Below are positions 18,607 to 28,300 of a stretch of DNA of 45,735 bases, in pieces. The stretch comes from Singulisphaera sp. GP187 (GTDB lineage Bacteria > Planctomycetota > Phycisphaerae > Phycisphaerales > SM1A02): the NCBI GenBank assembly GCA_945888705.1, contig CAMDAQ010000004.1, positions 1 through 45,735 on the forward strand. The letters are read 5' to 3'. The first letter of the stretch is position 1, and each line of letters begins with the position of its first letter. A model generated the notes under the pieces. That model saw nothing but the letters and a program-made list of their open reading frames with translations. It was not told the origin of the DNA and did not search any database. A program made the translations under genes and the position numbers.

Positions 18607-19697
18607 GCGCTTCGACCACCACCGACCTTGGTGCACTGCCTCAGGCGTGGCCCCTGCCGATGACACCGCGGCCGATCACCATCATCGGTGCCGGCTCGAT
18701 CGTCGCCGATGCGCACCTGCCGGCGTACCGCGCACTTGGCTTCACCGTCGAGGCGATCGTGGATCCTGATCTCGACCACGCGAAGGCGCTGGTCGACCGT
18801 TGGGGCATCGACCGCGCTGCAGCCAATCTTGCACCATCCACTTGGCATGCCGACACGATCTTCGACGTCGCGGTGCCGCCGCAAGCGCTCGACGACGTGC
18901 TCGCTGCACTGCCTGTCGGAGCCGCTGCACTCGTGCAGAAGCCCCTCGGGCTGGATCTCGCACATGCCACGCGCTTGCGGCGCCTGGCGCGCGAACGCGG
19001 ACTGCGCGCTGCCATGAACTTCCAGCTGCGCTTCGCACCATCGATGATCGCCCTGGCGCACCTCGTGCGCTCGGGCGCACTCGGCACGCTGACCGACCTC
19101 GAGGTCCGCGTCACGTGCTCGATGCCGTGGCACCAGTGGCCGTTCCTGAAGTCGCTCGAGCGGATCGAGTTCACGCAGCACTCGATCCACTACCTCGACC
19201 TGCTGCGATCGCTCGCGGGCGAGCCGCGCCAGGTCTGGGCGCGGGCGGTGCCTCACCCCGAGAGCGGCGGCCTGTCGGCCACGCGATCAAGCGCGATCCT
19301 GGACTTCGGCGAGCACATCCGCTGCACGCTCTCGATGAATCACCACCACGCGCACGGCCCGCGCCACGAAGCCAGCGAGCTGCGCGTCGAGGGCACGCGC
19401 GGCGCCGCGGTGGCGCGCATGGGCGTAAACCTCGACTATCCCGTTGGGCAGCCCGATGCGCTCGAGGTCGCACTCGATGGACAGCCCTGGCGGACCGTGC
19501 CGCTCGTCGGCTCGTGGTTCCCCACGGCGTTCCGTGGGCCGATGTGCAACCTCCAGCGCTTCGTCGCCGGCGAGGATGCAGCCCTGATCAGTCCACTCGA
19601 TGATGCGTGGCGCTCCATGCAGCTCGTCGAGGCGCTGTACGAATCGAGCGACCACGGCGGTACGCCGCTGCCCGCCGATCCGGATGCGGCGCCATGA
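18603..19697 (+). CDS. Gfo/Idh/MocA family oxidoreductase, candidate L-fucose dehydrogenase
   Basis: A 364-residue cytoplasmic protein without a signal peptide. The Rossmann start is PITIIGAGSIVADAHLPAYRALGF, followed by FTVEAIVDPDLDHA. The conserved EKP motif reads QKP here (ALVQKPLGLD, Lys113), keeping the catalytic lysine but losing the glutamate. The substrate domain contains QHSIHYLDLLRSLAG, where the family's catalytic histidine lies. The operon has a lactonase and an acid-sugar dehydratase but no aldo-keto or short-chain sugar dehydrogenase. This enzyme is therefore the natural candidate for oxidising the free sugar to its lactone (inference). An isomerising or accessory role is possible. 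ATGA overlaps join it to the permease and lactonase genes. Confidence 0.85.
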   Translation: MSASTTTDLGALPQAWPLPMTPRPITIIGAGSIVADAHLPAYRALGFTVEAIVDPDLDHAKALVDRWGIDRAAANLAPSTWHADTIFDVAVPPQALDDVLAALPVGAAALVQKPLGLDLAHATRLRRLARERGLRAAMNFQLRFAPSMIALAHLVRSGALGTLTDLEVRVTCSMPWHQWPFLKSLERIEFTQHSIHYLDLLRSLAGEPRQVWARAVPHPESGGLSATRSSAILDFGEHIRCTLSMNHHHAHGPRHEASELRVEGTRGAAVARMGVNLDYPVGQPDALEVALDGQPWRTVPLVGSWFPTAFRGPMCNLQRFVAGEDAALISPLDDAWRSMQLVEALYESSDHGGTPLPADPDAAP

Positions 19698-20560
19698 CCC
19701 ACCGTCGCATCGACAGCCACCAGCACTTCTGGCGGCCCTCGCGTGGCGACTACCACTGGCTCACGCCATCCATGACGGCGCTCTGGCACGACTTCGAGCC
19801 CGACCAGCTGCGCCCGCAGCTCCTCGCCCGCGGCATCAGCGGCTGCATCGCGGTCCAGGCGGCGGAAAGCGTGGAGGAATCACTCTTCCTGCTCGACCTG
19901 GCGCGGCAGCATCCATGGATCGAGGGCGTGGTCGGCTGGGTCGACCTGCGTTCGCCGACCGCGATCGCCGACCTCACGCGCCTGCGCACGCATGGCCCGC
20001 TCGTCGGCATCCGTCCGATGCTGCAGGATCATGCGGATGACCGCTGGATCCTCGATGCACGCTGCCAGCCTGCGCTCGCGTGGATGGCCACGCACGGCAT
20101 TCGTTTCGATGCGCTCGTGCGACCGCACCAGCTGGGCGCGATCGCGCGCCTGATGGATCGCTACCCGACGCTGCGCGTGGTCGTCGACCACATGGCCAAG
20201 CCATCGATCGCCCTTGGTCGCGACTGGCCCGAATCAGGCCCGTGGTTGCGCGGACTGCAGGGGCTCGCGCAGCGCGGTGCGTACATCAAGCTCAGCGGCG
20301 CGCTGACCGAAGCCAAGCCCGGCGCCGGGGCTCGCGACCTGCGGCCATTCGTGGACCCGGTGCTCGAAGCCTTCGGCCCATCACGCACCATGTGGGGCAG
20401 CGACTGGCCGGTCGTGCTCGGCGCCTCGAGCTACGCCCACTGGGACACGATCACGCAGGACCTGCTGGTCGGGATGCGCACCGCCGACCGCGAGCAGGTG
20501 CTCGGTGCATCCTGTGCACGCTTCTACGGCCTTCCCGAAACGACCCCCTCCTCGCCATGA
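19694..20560 (+). CDS. Amidohydrolase-family sugar lactonase (probable L-fuconolactonase)
   Basis: A 288-residue amidohydrolase-2 (COG3618) enzyme that would open L-fucono-lactone to L-fuconate. It begins MTHRRIDSHQHFW; DxHxHxW is the family's N-terminal metal motif and tryptophan. Further marks are GVVGWVDLRS, GIRPMLQD, VVVDHMAKPSI (the histidine-bearing strand) and MWGSDWPVV (the catalytic aspartate). COG3618 members hydrolyse L-fucono-, L-rhamnono-, L-galactono- and related lactones, so the exact sugar rests on the fuconate dehydratase that follows. ATG 19694 is chosen because the ATGA overlap with the preceding gene and the start just before the motif agree; the longer frame is a shadow of the upstream gene. 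Confidence 0.9.
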   Translation: MTHRRIDSHQHFWRPSRGDYHWLTPSMTALWHDFEPDQLRPQLLARGISGCIAVQAAESVEESLFLLDLARQHPWIEGVVGWVDLRSPTAIADLTRLRTHGPLVGIRPMLQDHADDRWILDARCQPALAWMATHGIRFDALVRPHQLGAIARLMDRYPTLRVVVDHMAKPSIALGRDWPESGPWLRGLQGLAQRGAYIKLSGALTEAKPGAGARDLRPFVDPVLEAFGPSRTMWGSDWPVVLGASSYAHWDTITQDLLVGMRTADREQVLGASCARFYGLPETTPSSP

Positions 20561-21876
20561 CCATGCCCACCATGAAGTCACTTGAGGTTCTCGATGTCCG
20601 CTTCCCCACGAGCGACCATCTTGATGGCTCCGACGCCGTGCACACCGACCCGGACTACTCCGCCGCCTACGTGATCCTGCGCACGGATGCCGCGGGCCTC
20701 GAGGGGCACGGCCTCGCCTTCACGATCGGTCGCGGCACCGAGGTCTGCGTCGCCGCCGTGCGCGCGCTCGAGCCCTTCGTGGTCGGCCGCTCGCTCGCGT
20801 CGATCACGGCGGACTTTGCGGGCTTCTGGCGCGCGCTCACCAACGAATCGCAGCTGCGGTGGATCGGCCCGGAGAAGGGCGTGCTGCACCTGGCCACCGC
20901 GGCCGTCATCAACGCCGTGTGGGACCTGTGGGCCAAGGAGCGCGGCCTGCCGCTCTGGCGCCTGCTCTGCGAGCTCACGCCCGAGGAGTTCGTGGCGTGC
21001 ATCGACTTCCGCTACCTGACCGATGCCCTCACGCCCGAGCAAGCGCTCGCAATCCTGCGCGAAGGCGAGGCCGGGAAGCGCGAGCGCATGGCGGAACTCG
21101 AGGCGCACGGCTATCCCGCGTACACCACCAGCGCCGGCTGGCTCGGCTACGACGATGCCAAGATCCGCCGGCTCTGCCGCGAGGGGATCGCCGCGGGCTG
21201 GAACCACTTCAAGCTCAAGGTCGGCGCGGACCTGGCGGATGACATCCGTCGCTGCGCGATCGTGCGCGAGGAGATCGGGCCGAACCGCAAGCTCATGGTC
21301 GATGCGAACCAGCGCTGGGACGTGCCGGTCGCCATCGAGTGGATGCGCCACCTTGCACGGTTCGATCCCTGGTGGATCGAGGAACCGACCTCGCCCGATG
21401 ATGTCCTGGGCCATGCCACGATCGCCCGCGCGGTCGCGCCGATCGGCGTGGCCACCGGCGAGCAGTGCCAGAACCGCGTGATCTTTAAGCAATTGCTTCA
21501 GGCCGAGGCGATCCGCTTCTGCCAGATCGATGCGTGCCGGCTGGGCGGCGTGAACGAGGTGCTCGCGGTGATGCTGCTGGCCAAGCGCTTCGGCGTCCCC
21601 TGCTGCCCGCACGCCGGCGGCGTCGGGCTGTGCGAGTACGTGAACCACCTCATCATGGTCGATCACGCGCGCATCGCCTGCTCGCACGAAGGTCGCGTGG
21701 CCGAGTGGGTCGACCACCTGCATGAGCACTTCGAGTCGCCCTGCGTCGTCCGCAACGGCCACTACATGCCGCCGACGGCGCCCGGTTATGGCATCACGAT
21801 GAAGCGAGCTTCGTTGGATGCACACACGTTCCCCGACGGCCCGGTCTGGTCAGCACGGCGCGCGGCCAAGCGGTGA
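20557..21876 (+). CDS. L-fuconate dehydratase (enolase superfamily)
   Basis: A 439-residue enolase-superfamily enzyme that removes water from L-fuconate to give 2-keto-3-deoxy-L-fuconate, using Mg2+. The residues fall one position from those recalled for the Xanthomonas enzyme. KxK is at Lys219/Lys221 (HFKLKVG), metal ligands at Asp249 (MVDANQRW), Glu275 (WWIEEPTSPDD) and Glu302 (VATGEQCQNR), and the general acid/base at His352 (CCPHAGGVGLCEYV). CPHAGGVGLCE and EFVACIDFRYLTDALTPEQ are strongly fuconate-dehydratase-like, separating it from rhamnonate and galactonate dehydratases. Starts at 20557 (ATGA overlap), 20563 or 20572 are possible. It is the last gene of the operon; no enzyme for the ketodeoxy product is in the window. 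Confidence 0.95.
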   Translation: MTMPTMKSLEVLDVRFPTSDHLDGSDAVHTDPDYSAAYVILRTDAAGLEGHGLAFTIGRGTEVCVAAVRALEPFVVGRSLASITADFAGFWRALTNESQLRWIGPEKGVLHLATAAVINAVWDLWAKERGLPLWRLLCELTPEEFVACIDFRYLTDALTPEQALAILREGEAGKRERMAELEAHGYPAYTTSAGWLGYDDAKIRRLCREGIAAGWNHFKLKVGADLADDIRRCAIVREEIGPNRKLMVDANQRWDVPVAIEWMRHLARFDPWWIEEPTSPDDVLGHATIARAVAPIGVATGEQCQNRVIFKQLLQAEAIRFCQIDACRLGGVNEVLAVMLLAKRFGVPCCPHAGGVGLCEYVNHLIMVDHARIACSHEGRVAEWVDHLHEHFESPCVVRNGHYMPPTAPGYGITMKRASLDAHTFPDGPVWSARRAAKR

Positions 21877-21882
21877 AGCAGC

Positions 21883-21916
21883 GCAGCCGTACGCACGGCC
21901 CAGCGACGGCGGCTGC
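21883..21916. terminator. Weak inverted repeat between convergent genes
   Basis: GCAGCCG (21883-21889) and CGGCTGC (21910-21916) can pair across a 20-base loop, between the ends of the fuconate dehydratase and porin genes. There is no T-run. It may be a bidirectional terminator or chance pairing in GC-rich DNA. Confidence 0.25.
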
Positions 21917-21942
21917 GTGCGGGATGCACGCCGGACGTACAG

Positions 21943-23214
21943 TCAAAACGCGATCTGAATCCTGATCGTTCCGATCAGCGCATCGTCGACGGTGGCGCCA
22001 TCGCCGCCGCCGGGCGTGCCGATCCACTGGAGGTCGGGCTGCAGCGTGATGCCGTGCGGCAGCGAGATCAGGTAGAAGGCCTCAAGCACGCTCTCCGCTC
22101 CGCCGGTCGATCCGAGCCGATTCACGTAGACGGCCGGATCGTCAGCGAACTCCGTCACCCCCGCGAGCACGCCCCACTGGTCATTGGGCCGACCAGGCAA
22201 GGGCGAAGAACAGACCGCACCGACCGCCAGGCTGAGGTCCGCCGCGTCACTCGCGGGCGCCGACCACCCGAACTGCGCGAACGCGTCCCAGCGTGAGCCC
22301 TGGTCATCGGGCGCGTGAAGCGCGTGCGTGAGCGTGGCGAACATGCCACTGGCGTCGTCGGCGATGGCGCCCGCGTTGCCCGTGGCCAAACGCGTCTCTC
22401 CACCCTGGAACCAGCCGCCCACCGTGAACGTGCCGGCCCACGACTGCTCGCCCACCGTCCACGCCGGCCCACCCTGCGCGATCCAGTACGGGCCCCAGTG
22501 TCCGTCGAACATGCTGGCCGGTCCGCGATTGCCCGTTCGCGGTCCGTTCTGCCCCGTCGATGGGTCGTAGGCGGCGTTCGATCCATCGAAGACGCCCGCA
22601 CGCGCCGACCACCCACGCAGTCCCTCGTCATCGAGCCCGCTCCACGACACGACCGCACCCATGGCCGGATTGGGGTACGTGGGCATGGTCACCAGCATCG
22701 TCGCGGGCATGGAGTCGGCCGTGTTGAGGAACGGTCCGGCATTGGGCACGGTCGCGAACATCCGGTTGGCATCGATCTTGCCGATCATGATCGCGAAGGC
22801 ACCGTCGGCGATCGTCTGCTGCCACCAGAGTTCGCTGAGCTGGAAGATCTCCTCGCCGATCGCCGGATTGATCGCATCCCATCCCCACCAGTCCCCGACC
22901 TGCGTGGGCGAGTCGCCGAACCAGTCCCACCACTGCAGGCTCGCGAAGACCTCGGCACCGGGCACCACGCCGAGTCGATCGAGGTTCGCCGTCACGGCCA
23001 CATCGATGAGCGCTTGGCCGATCGCGGGGCTGCCGATCCCCCCCGAGACCTTCGACAGGTCCATCGTCGCGAGCACGAGCGCATCGATGCCCTGCTCGCT
23101 CAGCCGACGACGCCACGGGAGTGGCTCATCGAGCAGTCGACGATCAAGATCGGGCGAACCCGGTACGACCACGCGCGGGCGCTCGGCCTCGGGCTGCAGC
23201 CCCGGCAGCTGCAT
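21943..23214 (-). CDS. OprB-like carbohydrate-selective porin, N-terminus unclear
   Basis: About 423 residues from ATG 23214; GTG 23232, TTG 23268 and ATG 23352 are in-frame alternatives. OprB features are plain: PLPWRRRLSEQGI near the front, then DLSKVSGGIG, ASLQWWDWFGDSP, IFQLSELWWQQTIADGAFAIMIGKIDANRMFA and YPNPAMGAVVSW. The rest alternates like beta strands and ends in phenylalanine (IRIQIAF), as outer-membrane barrels do. Such a porin must cross the inner membrane, yet none of the possible starts yields a hydrophobic signal peptide. The longer starts run inside the AbgT gene end. Either the 5' end has been lost or rearranged, or the start lies further off through a frameshift. Confidence 0.75.
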   Translation of the reverse strand: MQLPGLQPEAERPRVVVPGSPDLDRRLLDEPLPWRRRLSEQGIDALVLATMDLSKVSGGIGSPAIGQALIDVAVTANLDRLGVVPGAEVFASLQWWDWFGDSPTQVGDWWGWDAINPAIGEEIFQLSELWWQQTIADGAFAIMIGKIDANRMFATVPNAGPFLNTADSMPATMLVTMPTYPNPAMGAVVSWSGLDDEGLRGWSARAGVFDGSNAAYDPSTGQNGPRTGNRGPASMFDGHWGPYWIAQGGPAWTVGEQSWAGTFTVGGWFQGGETRLATGNAGAIADDASGMFATLTHALHAPDDQGSRWDAFAQFGWSAPASDAADLSLAVGAVCSSPLPGRPNDQWGVLAGVTEFADDPAVYVNRLGSTGGAESVLEAFYLISLPHGITLQPDLQWIGTPGGGDGATVDDALIGTIRIQIAF

Positions 23215-23257
23215 CGGCGAGGCCGGCTGCACAAGGGCCGGCGGATCCTGGATCGCC

Positions 23258-24808
23258 TCAGGTTCCAAGCGGAATGCCCAACGCGTTCCAGACCACGAGG
23301 AACACCGTCCACAGCACCAGCGCCCACATGCAGTACGGCAAGAGCAGCGCAATCAGCGTGCCCAGTCCAGCGTCGGGTTGCCAGCGCCGGATCGCGACCA
23401 GGATGATCACCAGGTACGCATTCATGGGCGCAATCGGGTTCGTGCAGGAATCTCCCACGCGGTACGCGACCTGCACGAGATCCGGCGACATGCCGGCGGT
23501 GCCGAGCATCGGCACGAGGATCGGCGCGAGGAACGCCCACTTGGCGCTGGCGCTCGAGACGACCAGGTTCAGGATGGCGACCACCACGACAATCGATGCA
23601 AGCATCGGGCCCTGACCGAAGCCCATCGCCTTGATCAGCTCGCCGCCCTCCACCCCGAGCAGCACCGAGAGGTTCGACTGCTTGAACCAGGCGATCGTCT
23701 GGCCGGCGAAGAACGCGAGCACCAGATATGTGCCCATGCCCGACATCGAGTCACCCATGCGCCTGGCCACGCAGCGGTCGCTCCTGATCTCGCCGCTCAC
23801 GAGCCCGAACGCCACGCCTGGCACGAGGAAGAGCAGCATGATCATCGGGACCAGCGCCTCGCTCCACGTCGGCACCGGTCGCCCCGTCGAGTGATGCGGC
23901 ACTTCGCCCGTCAACGGACCACCGGGCATGATGGCCATGGCCAAGAGCGCCCCGCCCACGACGAGGAACGAGACCAACGCCATGATGAGCCCGCGCACCT
24001 CGCCAGGCTGCATGACCAAGCCGCCGGCATCAAGCCCGCCCTGCTGCACCTGGCGATCGATCGCCGCTCGGTCGAAGCGCGGGGCCACGATCCGCTCCGT
24101 CACCCACCAGCCGATGCCGGTGAGCAGGAAGGTCGAGGCGATCATGAAGAGGTAGTTGCAGGTCGGCAGGACGCGGGCCGTGGGATCGAGCGAGCGCGCC
24201 GCCGACTCCGTCAGTCCGGACAGCAAGGGATCGAGGCTCGTGACCATCAGGTTGGCGCTGAACCCGCCGGCCACGCCGAAGGTCGCCGCGGCGATCCCGA
24301 CCAGCGGCGATCGACCCGTCAAGGCGAACACCCCGGCCGCCAGCGGCGGCAGCACCACATAGCCGGCATCGCTCGCGGCGCTCGAATTGACGCCGATGAA
24401 GACGACCACCGGCGAGAGCGCCCAGGCTGGCGTGACCCGCACCAGGAGCTTGAGCAGCGCCGGGAAGAGGCCCGTGCGCTCGGCCACGCCGATCCCGAGC
24501 ATGGCGACGAGCACGATGGCCAGCGGCGGGAAGTCGAGGAAGTTCCTGAGCGCGCTGGTCAGGATCCACTTGATGCCCTCGGCATCGACCAGATTGCGCA
24601 CGGTGGCCGAGGCACCCGGGGTACGCGGGTCCGCGACGGACCACTCCATGCGCGCGCCGATGAAGCTGAGCGCCAGGACGACCACGCCGAGCATGACAAA
24701 GAGCGTGGCAGGATCCGGCAGCCGGTTGCCCAGCCGCTCGACCATCGCCAACGCGCGCGCGGTCGCGCCGCGCTGCGCACCAAGACTCGATCCGCCGGCT
24801 TGCTCCAT
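23258..24808 (-). CDS. AbgT-family transporter
   Basis: A 516-residue inner-membrane transporter with about 11-13 hydrophobic segments. AbgT members move p-aminobenzoyl-glutamate in E. coli or export sulfonamides (MtrF, YdaH) using ion gradients. Diagnostic stretches are VERLGNRLPDPATLFVML, the hairpin region VNSSAASDAGYVVLPPLAAG, GGFSANLMVTSLDPLLSGLTE, FFAGQTIAWFKQSNL, VVSSASAKWAFLAPILVPM and YRVGDSCTNPIAPMNAYLVI. The start is certain: ATG 24808 has GGAGGT six bases upstream, and the longer frame is non-coding. A TACACT box at 24834-24839 is a likely promoter. It precedes and overlaps the porin frame, so the pair may work across both membranes (inference). Confidence 0.93.
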   Translation of the reverse strand: MEQAGGSSLGAQRGATARALAMVERLGNRLPDPATLFVMLGVVVLALSFIGARMEWSVADPRTPGASATVRNLVDAEGIKWILTSALRNFLDFPPLAIVLVAMLGIGVAERTGLFPALLKLLVRVTPAWALSPVVVFIGVNSSAASDAGYVVLPPLAAGVFALTGRSPLVGIAAATFGVAGGFSANLMVTSLDPLLSGLTESAARSLDPTARVLPTCNYLFMIASTFLLTGIGWWVTERIVAPRFDRAAIDRQVQQGGLDAGGLVMQPGEVRGLIMALVSFLVVGGALLAMAIMPGGPLTGEVPHHSTGRPVPTWSEALVPMIMLLFLVPGVAFGLVSGEIRSDRCVARRMGDSMSGMGTYLVLAFFAGQTIAWFKQSNLSVLLGVEGGELIKAMGFGQGPMLASIVVVVAILNLVVSSASAKWAFLAPILVPMLGTAGMSPDLVQVAYRVGDSCTNPIAPMNAYLVIILVAIRRWQPDAGLGTLIALLLPYCMWALVLWTVFLVVWNALGIPLGT

Positions 24809-24814
24809 CGCTGG

Positions 24815-24839
24815 ACCTCCTATGGGTCCGGCGAGTGTA
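24815..24839 (-). promoter_or_regulatory. -10 box and strong Shine-Dalgarno of the AbgT gene
   Basis: On the minus strand TACACT (24839-24834) is followed by a short leader and GGAGGT (24820-24815), six bases before ATG 24808. This gene thus uses a led transcript, unlike the leaderless genes nearby. Confidence 0.5.
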
Positions 24840-24849
24840 GCCCTGCGCC

Positions 24850-25347
24850 TCAAGCCTTCAGGTCGAAGCCGACGAGCACGGTCGTACCCTTGGCGGACTC
24901 GATCTCGACCCAGAGCTTGCTCCCAACGGGCATCGGATCCGGAACCTCGGCGTGCGTATGCCAGTTGTCGCGCTCGATCGCGGCCTTGGCCTTCAGCGAA
25001 CCAGCGGCATCCTGTGTACCGATCCAGAAGCGAACCGCCGACACAGGCTCTCCGCCAGTGATCCACACATCGATGGGGGCTTCGCCACCGACCTTCAGAT
25101 CCCCGTCGCGCGATGCCTTGACGGTGTAGCCGCCCTGCTCCACGCTGCCGAGCTCGATCACCGGTCCGTGACCATGATCGTCGCCCGCGGGAGCCTTCGA
25201 ATCGGCCGCATGATCATGCGAACCCTCGGCATGGTCATGACCATGATCCGCTGTGGGTGCAGCCGGCTTGGAGCCTTGGTCACCGCACGCGGCGAGCAGG
25301 ATGGTGGATGCGACGAGCGCGAGTGCGGTGCGAAGCGATTCGGACAT
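24850..25347 (-). CDS. His-rich lipoprotein of the metal-efflux operon
   Basis: A 165-residue exported protein. Signal peptide MSESLRTALALVASTILLAAC with lipobox LLAAC puts the cysteine at residue 21, so it is lipid-anchored. Residues about 30-70 are rich in histidine and aspartate (DHGHDHAEGSHDHAAD, DDHGHGP), fit to bind metal. A small beta domain follows (VIELGSVEQGGYTVKASRDG ... VRFWIGTQDAAG ... HTHAEVPDPMPVGSKLWVEIE). I do not know a named family. ATG 25347 is chosen because AGGAGG lies about five bases upstream and the lipobox fits. It is the last gene of the operon, 11 bp after the RND pump, so a metal-buffering or delivery role in the periplasm is inferred. Confidence 0.82.
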   Translation of the reverse strand: MSESLRTALALVASTILLAACGDQGSKPAAPTADHGHDHAEGSHDHAADSKAPAGDDHGHGPVIELGSVEQGGYTVKASRDGDLKVGGEAPIDVWITGGEPVSAVRFWIGTQDAAGSLKAKAAIERDNWHTHAEVPDPMPVGSKLWVEIESAKGTTVLVGFDLKA

Positions 25348-25358
25348 GGGTGCCTCCT

Positions 25359-28300
25359 TCATGGCAGGGTACGGGCCGCCGATGCGGCCGGAGTGTGGAC
25401 ACGCGGCGGCAGCAGGCTGCACGCCGCAGGAACGACGAAGAGGTTGAGCGCCGTCGACGAGACGAGGCCACCGAGCACGACCGCGGCCAGCGGCGCGAGC
25501 AGTTCGCTGCCCGGCTGGCCCCAAGCGATCACCAGCGGCAGCAACCCGAGCGCGGCCGTGAGCGCGGTCATCAGGATCGGCACGATCCGCTCCATCGCGC
25601 CGCGACGGATCGCATCCTGCTGCGGCACGCCCAGCGACTCGAGCGCGCCGACTTGGTTCACCAGGAGCAAGCCATTGCGCACCGCAATCCCGAACAGCGT
25701 GATGAAGCCGACGAACGAGGCGATCGAGAGGTTCGGAACCTGCAGCACGATCGAGCCATCACGCCACGACCAGCCCTCGATCAGCAGCACGGCCGCAACG
25801 CCACCGATGAGCGCCAAGGGCACGTTGAGCATGACGACCAGCGCATAGGCCAGCCGCCCGGTCGACCACCAGAGCAGCCAGAGCATCACGCCCATCGCCG
25901 CAGCGCCAGCGAACCAGAGCGTGCGCTGCGCGGACTGCTGCGCCTCGAACTGGCCGCCGAAGCGCACCGTGCACCCCTGGGCCATCACGATCGGATCGAC
26001 CTTCGCACGCGCCCGCTCCACGATGCCCGCGAGGTCCGCCCCGGGCTCGATGTTGCAGGTCACGATCGCACGGCGCCGACCGCCCTCGCGCGCAATCAGG
26101 TTGCTCGTGCGTTCGGCATCGATGCCCGCGACATCGCCCAGCTGGATCGGGCGCCCGAGCCGATCCTGCAGCACGAGCCCACGCACGTCATCGATGGTCG
26201 AACGATCCGGTTCATCAAGTCGAACGACGATGTCCAGCCGCCGCCTTCCATCGATCACCGTGCCCACGCGCTCACCCCCGAGAGACCAGCCCACCTGCCT
26301 CGCGGCGTCCCCGGGCGTCAGCCCCGCGATCGCCAGGTCCTGGGGCCGGTAGCGGATCGGCAGACTCGTCACGAGCACCTCGCGGCCAGCCGCGACTTCG
26401 CTCGTGCCGTCGATGCCTTCGAGCTCGCTCGCCACGCGCGTCGCCAGGCCGCGCAGCACGCCAAGGTCCTCGCCCTCGATGCTCACCGTCAAGGCCGCCG
26501 GCGTGCCCCCGAGCACGTGCGACAGCCGATGCTCGATCGGCTGGCCGAGCATGGTCGTCATGCCGGGAATCGCATCGGTCACAGCGAGGATTGCGCGACG
26601 CACCGCATCGGCATCCGCGTCGGGCGCCAAGGTGACCTCGAGCTCGGAATTGCTCACCGGCTCGGCGTGTTCGTCGCGCTCGGCGCGTCCCGTGCGGCGG
26701 GTCACCGTAGCCACACCGTCGATGCCGGTCAGTTGCAGCTCGATCGCGCGGGCGAGCCGGTCGCTCTCGGCGAGCGATGTCCCAGGGGGCGACATGAGGA
26801 AGACGTTCCAGGTGCCCTCGCGGAAGCTCGGCAGGAACGAACGGCCGAACGTCGACGCCAGCGCGAGCGATGCCACCGCGAGCACGCCTGCGGTCCAGAG
26901 CACCAACGATCGCCGCGCGATCACGGCCTCGAGCCACGGGCCATACATGCGCTTGATGGAACCGACGAGCGCCGGTTCATGCGATGCGCGGTCCACATCG
27001 GCGCGAAGCAGGAGCACGCACAGCGCCGGCGTGACGGTGAGCGCCACCAGCAGCGACGCGAGGATCGACACGATGTAGGCAATGCCCAGCGGCTGGAAGA
27101 ACCGACCTTCGAGACCGCCCAAGAGCAGCAGCGGCGCGAAGACCAGGCAGATGATCAGGGTGGCGAACACGACCGACCCACGCACCTCGTTGCTCGCGGC
27201 GATCACGGCATGCACGAGCGGCTCGCGGTCCTCCGGCGCGCGCCGTGCACGATCCCGCAGTCGCTTGACCACGTTCTCCACATCGATGATCGCATCATCG
27301 ACGAGCTCGCCGATCGCCACCGCCAAGCCGCCCAAGGTCATCACGTTCAGCGACAGCCCAAGCGCCCACAGCGCCGCGACCGCCGCGGCAAGCGAGAGCG
27401 GCAGCGCGGTCAGCGTGATCAGCGTGGCACGCCAGTGCCCGAGGAACAGCACCACGATCACGGCCACGACGATCGCCGCCTCGATGAGCACCTTGCGTAC
27501 GTTGGCCACCGAGCGTTCGATGAACCGAGCTGCCCGGAACGCCCCCCGGTTCAGCACCACGCCCGCCGGGAGCGACGCCTCGAAGGCATCGAGCTCGGCA
27601 TCGAGTCGAGCCGTGAGATCGAGCGTGTTCACCCCCGGCGACTTCTGCACGCTCACGACCACAGCCGCATGGCCGTCCTCGCTGGCCGTACCGCGCAGGG
27701 GCGCGGCCGCCACAAGCACGTCAGCCACGTCACCGATGCGGATCATCGCCTCGCCTCGCTGCGCCACCACGACTGCACGAAGGTCATCCACGCCGCCCAC
27801 ACGCGCGAACTGGCGGATCGGCAGCTCCATCCGGTCCACATCGGCCAGCACACCCGCCGACGCGGTGGCCTGCGCATCCCGCGCCGCCTCGACCACCTCC
27901 TCCATCGTCACGCCGAACGCGCGCAATCGATCCGGCGCGACGCGGACCTGGTACTGCGCCAGTTCACCGCCGATCGGCACGACCTGCGCCACACCGCCGA
28001 CCGACAGGAGGCGCGGCCGCAGGTCATGCTCGGCCAGCGACCGCAGCTCGAGCCCGGCCACGGATCCATCCGGCGAAGCGAGCGACACCAGCATGACCTC
28101 ACCGGTGATGCTCGTGATCGGTGCAATCTCGGCATGCACCCCCGTGGGAAGATCGTCCACTGCGGCCGAGAGACGCTCCGCCACCAGTTGCCGCGCGCGG
28201 TGCAGGTCGGTCCCCCACTCGAACTCGACCCAGACGATGCCCAGGCTGGTGCTGCTCGCGCTGCGCAGTCGCCGAAGGTCCGGCAGTCCCTGCACCGCCA

